Below are positions 1 through 5,078 of a stretch of 6,953 bases of DNA, piece by piece. Below the pieces are notes generated by a model, which was not told the origin of the DNA, did not search any database, and was given only the letters and a program-made list of their open reading frames with translations. Both the position numbers and the translations under genes were made by a program. The stretch covers positions 1 to 6,953 of the forward strand of contig PWWY01000230.1 of the NCBI GenBank assembly GCA_003561325.1. Direction: 5' to 3'. Each line of letters begins with the position of its first letter. The stretch's first letter is position 1. Source of the DNA: Syntrophomonadaceae bacterium (GTDB lineage: Bacteria; Bacillota; Dethiobacteria; DTU022; UBA8154).

Positions 1-979
1 CAATATATTTGCGATACTCATCCAATGTTGTCGCTCCAATGGTCTGCAGTTCTCCCTTGGCCAGGGCAGGTTTAAGAATATTGGAAGCGTCTATGGCACC
101 CTCTGCAGCGCCGGCACCGATAATGGTATGCAGTTCATCAATAAAGATGATCACGTTTCCGGCCTGCTGCAGCTCCACCATAAGCTTGCGCAGGCGTTCT
201 TCAAATTCCCCTCGATACTTCGTGCCCGCCACGACGGCCGAAAGCTCCAGGGTAACCAGGCGCTTGTCGCGCAAAATATCAGGAACATTGCCCTCAACAA
301 TAAGCTGGGCCAATCCTTCTACGATGGCCGTTTTGCCAACTCCCGGCTCCCCGATCAAACAGGGATTGTTTTTCGTGCGGCGACTTAAGATCTGGATCAC
401 CCGTTCGATCTCCGTTTCCCTGCCAATCACTGGATCCAGCTTGCCTTCGCGGGCCAGCTTGGTGAGGTCACGGCCAAATGTGTCGACCGTAGGTGTTTGA
501 GGTGTACTTTTGGCGCTCTGGCCGCTGCTCAGCTGGGCTTCGCCACCCAACAGTTGGATGACCTCCCGGCGGGCCTTTTTCAAGTCAATCCCCAAATTGG
601 TCAGCACCTGCGCGGCGATACCTTCCCCTTCTCGGAGCAAGCCGAGCAGAAGGTGTTCGGTCCCCACGTAATTATGCCCCAGGTTTTGACCCTCTTCGAT
701 GGCTAACTCGATCACTTTCTTGGCTCGCGGCGTATAACTGATCCCCTGGGACTGAACTTTTTCACCCTTACCGATAATTCGCTCCCCCTCAGAGCGTACT
801 TTCGGCAGCTGGATGCCCAGGTTTTGTAAGGACCGCGCTGCAATGCCTGATCCTTCCCGCACTAATCCTAAGAGGATATGCTCGGTCCCGATAAAGTTGT
901 GGTTAAGCCGCTTGGCTTCTTCCTGGGCCAGCACCAAAACTTGCTGGGCCCGCTCTGTGAATCGACCAAACATGAACAT
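1..979 (-). CDS. clpC: ClpC, AAA+ unfoldase of the Clp protease (partial)
   Basis: ATP-dependent unfoldase that feeds substrates to ClpP in the cytoplasm. Only the first 326 codons are present; the rest lies beyond the left edge. The N-domain carries the two Clp_N repeats (each with a GTEH motif, near residues 31-34 and 106-109). By homology these contain the glutamates that bind phosphoarginine tags in Bacillus ClpC. A low-complexity Ser/Gln/Thr linker (about 150-165) leads into the D1 AAA+ module with Walker A GEPGVGKT (210-217) and Walker B VIIFIDE (276-282). The start chosen is ATG at 979 (MFMFGRFTER), because AGGAG at 989-993 sits 9 nt upstream; the ATG at 973 would be 15 nt away. The gene is last of the ctsR-mcsA-mcsB-clpC operon in this window, 16 nt after mcsB, and its ribosome binding site abuts the mcsB stop codon. 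Identification is very secure. Confidence 0.97.
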   Translation of the reverse strand, partial: MFMFGRFTERAQQVLVLAQEEAKRLNHNFIGTEHILLGLVREGSGIAARSLQNLGIQLPKVRSEGERIIGKGEKVQSQGISYTPRAKKVIELAIEEGQNLGHNYVGTEHLLLGLLREGEGIAAQVLTNLGIDLKKARREVIQLLGGEAQLSSGQSAKSTPQTPTVDTFGRDLTKLAREGKLDPVIGRETEIERVIQILSRRTKNNPCLIGEPGVGKTAIVEGLAQLIVEGNVPDILRDKRLVTLELSAVVAGTKYRGEFEERLRKLMVELQQAGNVIIFIDELHTIIGAGAAEGAIDASNILKPALAKGELQTIGATTLDEYRKYI

Positions 980-995
980 CTATCTCTGCTCCTTT

Positions 996-2117
996 CTAGC
1001 AATCCAGAAATTTTTGAACCTGCGCTGCTCGCTCCAGGTCTTGTTCATAAGCGCTTAATTCCCGGTCCTTGAGGTACTGTAAGCATCCCGGCTGAATAAG
1101 GACAAGCAGCTTATTTAATGTGCCCGCAGAAATGTTTCTAACCAGGCCCAGGTCCAGGCCCAGGCGGACATCTGAAAGCAACTGCATGGCTTCCTGGCCC
1201 CCCAGGACACGGGCATATCTCATCACGCCCAGCGCCCGACCGGAACGATCGCCCAGGCGCTCCCTTCCTTCGTTTAAGAGATGCTCCCGGGCTTTTTTCT
1301 CCTGGTTAATCAGCTGCCGGGTCACCCCATAAAGATTTTGCCAGATTTCTTCTTCCGATTGCCCCAGGGTGATCTGGTTCGACACCTGGAAAAGATTCCC
1401 CGTAAAATCCGTGCTCTCGCCATAGATTCCCTGTATAACCAGCCCGACCTGGTTCAACGCGGAGAGGATTCGGTTGATCTGCCGGGTCATGACCAGGGCT
1501 GGGAGATGCAGCATGACCGAGGCGCGCAGCCCGGTGCCCACGGTGGTCGGGCAGGCCGTCAGGTATCCCAGCTCCTCGTGGAAAACGTAGCGGGCCTGGT
1601 TTTCCAGGCAGTCATCATACAAAGAAGCTTCTTGCCAGGCCTGCTCCAGCTGCAGCCCGGGCAGCATGCATTGGATACGGATGTGATCCTCTTCATTGAC
1701 CATGATACCGACCGTTTCATTTTCTCTTAAACAAAGGGCGCTGCAGGCATTTTCTCGCGCCATCAGAGGGCTGATCAAGTGTTTTTCCACGAGGACCTGT
1801 TTGAACACACTCGAGATAGAATCCAGCTCCAACAGCTGAAAACGAGAAAATTGCTCTGCTTCTTTCTGCAAAATCTCCCGGAATAACTGCAGGATCTTCT
1901 TTCGCTGCAGGTTGGAGGCTAACGGGGGAAAAAGGTTGCCCCGGATATTGCGAGCCAGGCGCACCCGGCTGCTGATGACGACGTCCGCTTCAGGGCCGGC
2001 TTCCTGCAGGAACTTGCCGCAGATCTTTTCTAGACGCCTGTTTTCACTGCCAGCCTGGGCATCCTCATCCCTGAACGGGTCCTGTTCAGGGGCCCATCGC
2101 TCATCTTTTTCCTTCAC
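996..2117 (-). CDS. mcsB: McsB, protein-arginine kinase
   Basis: Phosphagen-kinase-like enzyme that phosphorylates arginine side chains using ATP. In Bacillus relatives it inactivates CtsR and marks proteins for ClpCP. The 373-residue product shows the nucleotide-binding segment SSRVRLARN (49-57), the NEEDH loop (141-145), the catalytic cysteine block CPTTVGTGLRAS (Cys189 onward), GESTDF (233-238, with the second catalytic glutamate) and the SNQITLG segment (246-252). The start chosen is GTG at 2117, because AGGAGG lies 8 nt upstream. The longer reading frame, open from 2204, would run deep into mcsA without a ribosome binding site. The start overlaps the mcsA end by 17 nt, suggesting translational coupling. 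Two oddities are visible: an acidic N-terminal extension of about 22 residues compared with B. subtilis McsB, and a C-terminal QDLERA (359-364) where the phosphoarginine-binding RDxxRA motif is expected. Confidence 0.96.
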   Translation of the reverse strand: MKEKDERWAPEQDPFRDEDAQAGSENRRLEKICGKFLQEAGPEADVVISSRVRLARNIRGNLFPPLASNLQRKKILQLFREILQKEAEQFSRFQLLELDSISSVFKQVLVEKHLISPLMARENACSALCLRENETVGIMVNEEDHIRIQCMLPGLQLEQAWQEASLYDDCLENQARYVFHEELGYLTACPTTVGTGLRASVMLHLPALVMTRQINRILSALNQVGLVIQGIYGESTDFTGNLFQVSNQITLGQSEEEIWQNLYGVTRQLINQEKKAREHLLNEGRERLGDRSGRALGVMRYARVLGGQEAMQLLSDVRLGLDLGLVRNISAGTLNKLLVLIQPGCLQYLKDRELSAYEQDLERAAQVQKFLDC

Positions 2118-2649
2118 CGGCAGCACCTCCTGCTTCTCGCTCTTTTTCCAGCTGTTTAATCCGGTCCCGCAGGGCAGCTGCCTCTTCAAAAGCTTCTTCT
2201 GCAATTTTCCGCTGCAACTCTTCCCTGACCAGGGTAATATCCCTCTTCAGTTTGACACCTGTCTCTGTGCGTAGGGGTATCTTTCCCCTGTGTTTTTGGC
2301 TTCCATGGAGCCTGCGGAAAAGTGCAGGCAAACAATCGGCAAAAGCTTCATAGCAGTTTTCACAACCAAAACGGCCGATCTGGCCGAACTGGGCATAAGT
2401 TAAGCCACAGCAGGAACACTGGACGCCCGTTTGCGCTTGAAGCAGCAATTTATCGGAACTCCCTGCGGGCATGAACCCCATCATCCCCGAAAAAAATTGG
2501 TGGAGGGGAAAGCCGCCTTCAAAAGGACGTTCCAGTTCTCCTTTTTCCCGGGCACATGATTCACACATATGCCACTCGGTCTTTTTGCCGTGAATGACCT
2601 TGGTAAAATGCACGGTTGCACTTCTTTTGCCGCATTTCTCGCAAATCAT
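2101..2649 (-). CDS. mcsA: McsA, zinc-finger activator of McsB
   Basis: Partner and activator of the McsB arginine kinase, and a modulator of CtsR in Firmicutes. The 182-residue protein has the expected four CxxC pairs: C3/C6, C29/C32, C78/C81 and C96/C99, which would bind two zinc ions. These are followed by a C-terminal UVR-type helical hairpin (about 136-171, rich in Glu/Arg/Lys with LVREELQRKIAEEAFEEAA) and a small Gly/Ala tail. Length matches the family (B. subtilis protein about 185 residues). Start ATG at 2649 follows a GGAGGAGGAAGG ribosome binding site with 7-nt spacing. The gene is 23 nt downstream of ctsR and overlaps mcsB by 17 nt. Its position between ctsR and mcsB confirms the assignment. 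Confidence 0.95.
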   Translation of the reverse strand: MICEKCGKRSATVHFTKVIHGKKTEWHMCESCAREKGELERPFEGGFPLHQFFSGMMGFMPAGSSDKLLLQAQTGVQCSCCGLTYAQFGQIGRFGCENCYEAFADCLPALFRRLHGSQKHRGKIPLRTETGVKLKRDITLVREELQRKIAEEAFEEAAALRDRIKQLEKEREAGGAAGEGKR

Positions 2650-2672
2650 ACGGCATCCTTCCTCCTCCGCCC

Positions 2673-3140
2673 TTAGACGTCGTGTTTCAGGAGAACGATA
2701 ATCATCTTTCCCAAGATACGCCCCCGGATGAAGTCTCTAACGATTTCGTTCTCTACGGCATCCAATCCATCCAGGACAGACTCCATCAACTTGGATTCCC
2801 GGTAAGAAATAAACTTCTCTTCGTTCAAACGCTGGATAAAATGACGTGCCCGCTCTTTGTTCATGGACCCCTTCGAGATCTCCTCCAACAACATGGACAG
2901 CAATCCGCCCTCGGAAATTTTGATTTTTTTCACCCGAACGAACCCTTTGCCTCCCCTTTTACTTTCCACCAGGTACCCTCGTTCCAGGGTGAAGCGGGTT
3001 TCCAACACGTAGTTTACCTGGGAGGGAACACATTGAAACTTTTGGGACAGTTCTTTCCGGCGAATCTCAATATAACCTGAAGCGCTTAGTGCAAGCAATC
3101 TCTTCAAATATTCCTCGATACTGCTGGCCAGGGTTCCCAT
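2673..3140 (-). CDS. ctsR: CtsR, repressor of class III heat-shock genes
   Basis: Dimeric winged-helix repressor that binds tandem heptads (A/GGTCAAA) in front of clp genes and is released on heat or protein stress. The 155-residue protein has the diagnostic recognition segment KFQCVPSQVNYVLETRFT (34-51), followed by ERGYLVESKRGGKGF (53-67). The latter is the wing whose Arg62 is the McsB phosphorylation target and whose glycine-rich loop is the heat sensor in B. subtilis. The loop here reads GGKG instead of the usual GGGG. The C-terminal half (about 75-155) is the helical dimerisation domain. Start ATG at 3140 has a modest GAGG ribosome binding site 7 nt upstream; MGTLASSIEEYLKRLL aligns with the family N-terminus. 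It is first gene of the operon, with a perfect operator in its own leader, so autoregulation is expected. Confidence 0.96.
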   Translation of the reverse strand: MGTLASSIEEYLKRLLALSASGYIEIRRKELSQKFQCVPSQVNYVLETRFTLERGYLVESKRGGKGFVRVKKIKISEGGLLSMLLEEISKGSMNKERARHFIQRLNEEKFISYRESKLMESVLDGLDAVENEIVRDFIRGRILGKMIIVLLKHDV

Positions 3141-3226
3141 GATGGCGCCTCATTTCTCGGGTGCGAGAACATTTTTAAAAACGAAATTAACGGGAGACAA
3201 AAGCGGGAACAAAGATAAAACAATAT

Positions 3227-3243
3227 TTTGACTATCTTTGACT
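3227..3243 (-). promoter_or_regulatory. CtsR operator
   Basis: On the minus strand this reads AGTCAAA-GAT-AGTCAAA, a perfect tandem heptad with a 3-nt spacer that fits the CtsR consensus A/GGTCAAA-NAN-A/GGTCAAA. It lies about 8-24 nt downstream of the predicted transcription start, so bound CtsR would block initiation or early elongation. It is about 90 nt before the ctsR start codon. I found no second copy in the window. Confidence 0.93.
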
Positions 3244-3257
3244 TTTACTCTTACCTT

Positions 3258-3288
3258 ATTATACCCTTTTTGCCCCGTGCAGGTGCAA
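3258..3288 (-). promoter_or_regulatory. Promoter of the ctsR operon
   Basis: A perfect TATAAT -10 box lies at 3263-3258 on the minus strand, placing the start of transcription near 3251 and giving a leader of about 110 nt. The best -35 is poor: TTGCAC (3288-3283) at 19-nt spacing matches only the first three consensus bases. The promoter may therefore be weak or depend on other contacts. No CIRCE (HrcA) element is visible beside it. Confidence 0.65.
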
Positions 3289-3425
3289 ATAATAAGCGGA
3301 CCCGTATTTGGCTATCATAAAGGTATATTGAGCAGATTTTCAAAGTTTCTTAAACTTTTCTCTATATCAGGGCAAATAGCCCCCGATTCAGGGCGATCTC
3401 ATTCCCATGTTGCCAGGGGATTGTT

Positions 3426-3857
3426 TTACTTTACTGCGCAACTGGCACAAATGCCCCAGAGATAGAGTTCCACTTCGTGCACGGTGTAACCGGGGCGCGC
3501 AACTGCCAGCGCCGGCATGACCTGGTCTTCCAGGCATTCCGTTTTCCCGCAGGATTTGCAGGTAAAGTGGGGATGACAGTGGCCGTGGCCCTCCTCGTGA
3601 CTGCCGCAAACGCAAAGGGCAAAACGGCCGATCCGCTCCCCGGTATCCACCCGGTGCACAATTCCGGCATGGACAAAGGCGTCCAGCGAGCGGTAGATGC
3701 TGACGGGATTTAACTCAAAACTTTCCATTCTTTGGGTAATCTCCTGGTGCGTCAAGGGACCTTCGGCTTCCAGCAGCAGACGAACCAGGGCCAGGCGCCC
3801 CGGTGTTTTTTTCAACCCGACTGAAGATAATATCTCCTCGGCCGCAGTACGACTCAC
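3426..3857 (-). CDS. Fur-family metal- or peroxide-responsive repressor
   Basis: Winged-helix regulator of the Fur/Zur/PerR superfamily. From GTG 3857 the product is 143 residues, the normal family length. Features are the DNA-binding domain (about 8-80, with LNPVSIYRSLDAFVHAGIVH at 49-68), a His-rich metal-sensing hinge (GHGHCHPHF, 90-98), and the structural zinc site C100xxC103 with C137xxC140. The reading frame is open up to 3965, but the earlier starts lie upstream of or within a good promoter (-10 at 3944-3939) and could not be on its transcript. GTG 3857 has AAGGTGA about 5 nt upstream; GTG 3866 is an alternative. The HPHFxCxxCGKTECLE pattern leans toward a zinc regulator (Zur), but Fur and PerR cannot be excluded. 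It lies divergent from the zinc-finger gene at 4115, and I see no clear intrinsic terminator after it. Confidence 0.88.
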   Translation of the reverse strand: MSRTAAEEILSSVGLKKTPGRLALVRLLLEAEGPLTHQEITQRMESFELNPVSIYRSLDAFVHAGIVHRVDTGERIGRFALCVCGSHEEGHGHCHPHFTCKSCGKTECLEDQVMPALAVARPGYTVHEVELYLWGICASCAVK

Positions 3858-3905
3858 GAGCTTCACCTTCCCGGTTAAATATTCCCTGCTTTGAACTTCA
3901 GCAGT

Positions 3906-3931
3906 GAAAAGCGACCCGTATACGGCTTTTC
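3906..3931. repeat. Inverted repeat at the fur-family gene transcription start
   Basis: GAAAAGC (3906-3912) and GCTTTTC (3925-3931) form perfect 7-bp arms around a 12-nt centre containing the palindrome CGTATACG (3917-3924). The outer bases extend the symmetry imperfectly (GCAGT / CTGC). It begins almost at the predicted start of transcription of the Fur-family gene. It could be an operator for autoregulation or a leader hairpin. It does not match the textbook Fur, Zur or PerR boxes. Confidence 0.4.
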
Positions 3932-3938
3932 TGCTTTG

Positions 3939-3967
3939 AATATAACACGACATTTCAGCGGGCACAA
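3939..3967 (-). promoter_or_regulatory. Promoter of the Fur-family gene
   Basis: On the minus strand, TTGTGC (3967-3962), a 17-nt spacer, then TATATT (3944-3939), preceded by TG one base upstream, making an extended -10. Transcription would start near 3932, leaving a leader of about 75 nt to GTG 3857. This promoter argues against any start codon upstream of 3932. Confidence 0.6.
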
Positions 3968-4005
3968 GCCGCCCGACCCTGACCTTTCGGGTAAATCTTT
4001 CGTAA

Positions 4006-4021
4006 AAAGGAATGATCCTTT
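4006..4021. repeat. Short palindrome AAAGGA-ATGA-TCCTTT
   Basis: Perfect 6-bp arms with a 4-nt centre, 9 nt upstream of the -35 box of the zinc-finger gene and about 75 nt upstream of the fur-family transcription start. Its position in a divergent intergenic region is typical of a regulator site, but no known family box is recognised. Confidence 0.3.
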
Positions 4022-4030
4022 CCTTTCTAT

Positions 4031-4059
4031 TTGAAAAAACTGCGCGAATAGATTATAAT
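4031..4059 (+). promoter_or_regulatory. Promoter of the zinc-finger/winged-helix gene
   Basis: TTGAAA (4031-4036), a 17-nt spacer, and a perfect TATAAT (4054-4059). This is the best sigma-A-type promoter in the window. Transcription would begin near 4066, about 50 nt before the ATG at 4115. Confidence 0.75.
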
Positions 4060-4114
4060 AGGTAGCGGAAAGAAATAAATCTTATTGCCATTCAGGTGAA
4101 CCGGAGGTTTTTTG

Positions 4115-4483
4115 ATGATTTGCAGCCACTGCCAACAGGAAATCCCTGAAGATGAAGCGCATGATCATGGGGGCCAGGCATTCTGCGAGGATTGTTACGT
4201 TGAGCTGATCAGTGTTCCCAAAACATGCAATCCCATGTCTGTTCGTTCAGCCCGCCTGACACGACAGTTACAAGGGCAGTCGGGCCCAGAAGGGCTACTG
4301 CCCTTGCAAAAAGAAATTTATACCTTTTTAAAAGAGCAGGGCCAGGCCACCCGTGAAGAACTTTCCAGGCAGTTTGGGCTTACTCCAAAGGAATTGGAAA
4401 AGCACTTTGCTGTGCTGCGCCACTGCGAGCTGGCCCGTGGGTTCAAAGATGGGGATACCGTTTACCTGACGACCATGGACTAG
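4115..4483 (+). CDS. Small zinc-finger and winged-helix protein, function unknown
   Basis: A 122-residue soluble protein with two parts. The N-terminus is a LIM/zinc-ribbon-like finger: C3xxC6, then H16 and H18, C24xxC27 (FCEDCY) and a further C38. After a Gln/Gly-rich linker (about 51-60), residues 62-118 resemble a winged-helix domain (LQKEIYTFLKEQG, then ATREELSRQFGLTPKELEKHF as a likely helix-turn-helix, then a short wing TVYLT). I have the impression that similar small proteins occur in other Clostridia, but I know of no assigned role. Start ATG 4115 has GGAGG 7 nt upstream; the TTG at 4112 would be too close to it. It has its own strong promoter and is divergent from the Fur-family gene. 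A metal- or redox-linked transcription factor is a reasonable guess, not shown. No convincing terminator follows it. Confidence 0.85.
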   Translation: MICSHCQQEIPEDEAHDHGGQAFCEDCYVELISVPKTCNPMSVRSARLTRQLQGQSGPEGLLPLQKEIYTFLKEQGQATREELSRQFGLTPKELEKHFAVLRHCELARGFKDGDTVYLTTMD

Positions 4484-4631
4484 CGCTGCTATCCCGGATT
4501 TTAACAATGCAGCACGCGAGGCGCCTGGGGAACTCTGGATGTTTATACCTAATAATCTTCTGATTCAAGAGTTTTTTGAAGGACTTTCCCATATCGTGTC
4601 GAATCATGATAAATATCGCAGCTTCTATCCG
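4484..4631. other. Intergenic stretch before the riboswitch
   Basis: No gene is seen here. It contains only weak hairpins without T-runs, such as GCTGC/GCAGC just after the upstream stop codon and TTCAA/TTGAA near 4563-4580. A poor promoter candidate, TTGAAG (4576-4581) with 17-nt spacing to TCGAAT (4599-4604), could start the riboswitch transcript; read-through from the upstream gene is also possible. Confidence 0.4.
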
Positions 4632-4842
4632 CGGAACAGGAGCCTTTGTCAGAGACAAAATTGGGAAGTCCGGTGAAAAGCCGGCGCGGTACCGCCACTG
4701 TATGGGGGAGCACGCTTACACCGTGTCACTGGGCCCAAGCAGGCCTGGGAAGACGTAAGCGCTGACCATGAACCCGAGCCAGGAGACCAGCCTGTTTCGA
4801 AGCACCACTGCCCTACGAAGTATAGGGAGGTGTTTGATCATC
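4632..4842 (+). promoter_or_regulatory. Cobalamin (B12) riboswitch
   Basis: RNA element that binds adenosylcobalamin or a related corrinoid and usually turns off B12 or cobalt genes. Conserved pieces occur in order. They are GGGAAGTCCGGTGAAAAGCC (4663-4682, a CCGG/CCGG hairpin), the B12 box CCGCCACTGT (4692-4701), and GAGCCAGGAGACC (4776-4788). A closing stem pairs CGGAACAGG (4632-4640) with CCTGTTTCG (4791-4799). A 3' hairpin follows, with CACC/GGTG (4803-4806/4829-4832) and CCCTA/TAGGG (4811-4815/4823-4827). TAGGGA (4823-4828) could instead pair with TCCCTG (4855-4860) in the terminator arm, giving a plausible antiterminator used when no ligand is bound. No B12 gene follows on this strand. 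Confidence 0.94.
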
Positions 4843-4847
4843 GCAAG

Positions 4848-4922
4848 ATGTCAATCCCTGTCTTAAGTAGCGCGGGGATTGTTATTTTTTCCCTGTTAAA
4901 CCCATTGTTTCTTCCATTTTAG
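4848..4922 (+). CDS. Possible 24-codon hydrophobic mini-ORF, doubtful
   Basis: ATG 4848 opens a frame encoding MSIPVLSSAGIVIFSLLN followed by PLFLPF, ending with TAG at 4920-4922, exactly at the foot of the second terminator. The peptide would be almost wholly hydrophobic. It spans the riboswitch terminator, so it could be made only on read-through. The nearest GGAGG (4826-4830) is 17 nt from the ATG, too far for good initiation; an in-frame GTG at 4830 overlaps that GGAGG. It could be a remnant of a lost membrane-protein gene, a leader peptide, or chance, since T-rich DNA readily encodes hydrophobic residues. Confidence 0.15.
   Translation: MSIPVLSSAGIVIFSLLNPLFLPF
4852..4890 (+). terminator. 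Riboswitch expression-platform terminator
   Basis: CAATCCC (4852-4858) pairs with GGGATTG (4875-4881); three further inner pairs (T-G, G-C, T-G) extend the stem, followed by TTATTTTTT (4882-4890). Its 5' arm overlaps the sequence that can pair with TAGGGA in the riboswitch, so ligand-dependent termination is likely. Confidence 0.85.
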
Positions 4923-4954
4923 CCTGGCAGGTAATCACTGCCAGGTTTTTTTTT
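4923..4954 (+). terminator. Strong intrinsic terminator
   Basis: CCTGGCAG (4923-4930), a 7-nt loop, CTGCCAGG (4938-4945), then nine T. It stands only 32 nt after the riboswitch terminator, with no complete gene between. It isolates the gene at 5079 from the riboswitch transcript. Confidence 0.93.
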
Positions 4955-4966
4955 GGAAGAAAAGGA

Positions 4967-5005
4967 ATTTTTACTTCGGCTGTCAAAATCTTTAGAAGTA
5001 AGAAT
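4967..5005. repeat. Inverted repeat upstream of the flavoprotein gene
   Basis: ATTTTTACTTC (4967-4977) and GAAGTAAGAAT (4995-5005) are 11-nt arms with one G-T pair and a 17-nt spacer. It has no T-run on the plus strand. It may be an operator or a leader hairpin for the gene at 5079; no clear promoter was found for that gene. Confidence 0.4.
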
Positions 5006-5078
5006 GTTTTCGGAGGTCGTTTTTTTCAACCTGCTCCCAAGACAACCTCAATCCAAAACTGGAAAGGAGAGGTAAGCT

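Noticed and set aside
1281..1730. Plus-strand frame of 149 codons opposite mcsB
   Set aside because: Shadow of mcsB; no recognisable domain, no ribosome binding site.
2118..2204. Longer McsB starting near 2204
   Set aside because: This would lie inside mcsA with no ribosome binding site; GTG 2117 has AGGAGG at the right distance.
2616..3080. Plus-strand frame of 154 codons opposite ctsR
   Set aside because: Shadow of ctsR and the mcsA start; no family features.
3342..3358. AAAGTTT-CTT-AAACTTT hairpin after the Fur-family gene
   Set aside because: Perfect 7-bp arms but AT-rich and without a T-run on the minus strand; not convincing as a terminator.
3141..3425. Possible CIRCE element or second CtsR box near the ctsR promoter
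   Set aside because: Only one CtsR operator was found, and no TTAGCACTC/GAGTGCTAA pair is present.
3858..3965. Longer Fur-family protein (179 residues) starting at GTG 3965
   Set aside because: The extra N-terminus overlaps a good extended -10 promoter and would not be on its transcript; from GTG 3857 the length and ribosome binding site fit the family.
4443..4758. Short frames on both strands across the riboswitch region
   Set aside because: They overlap the structured RNA or its upstream spacer, have no ribosome binding site, and resemble no protein family.
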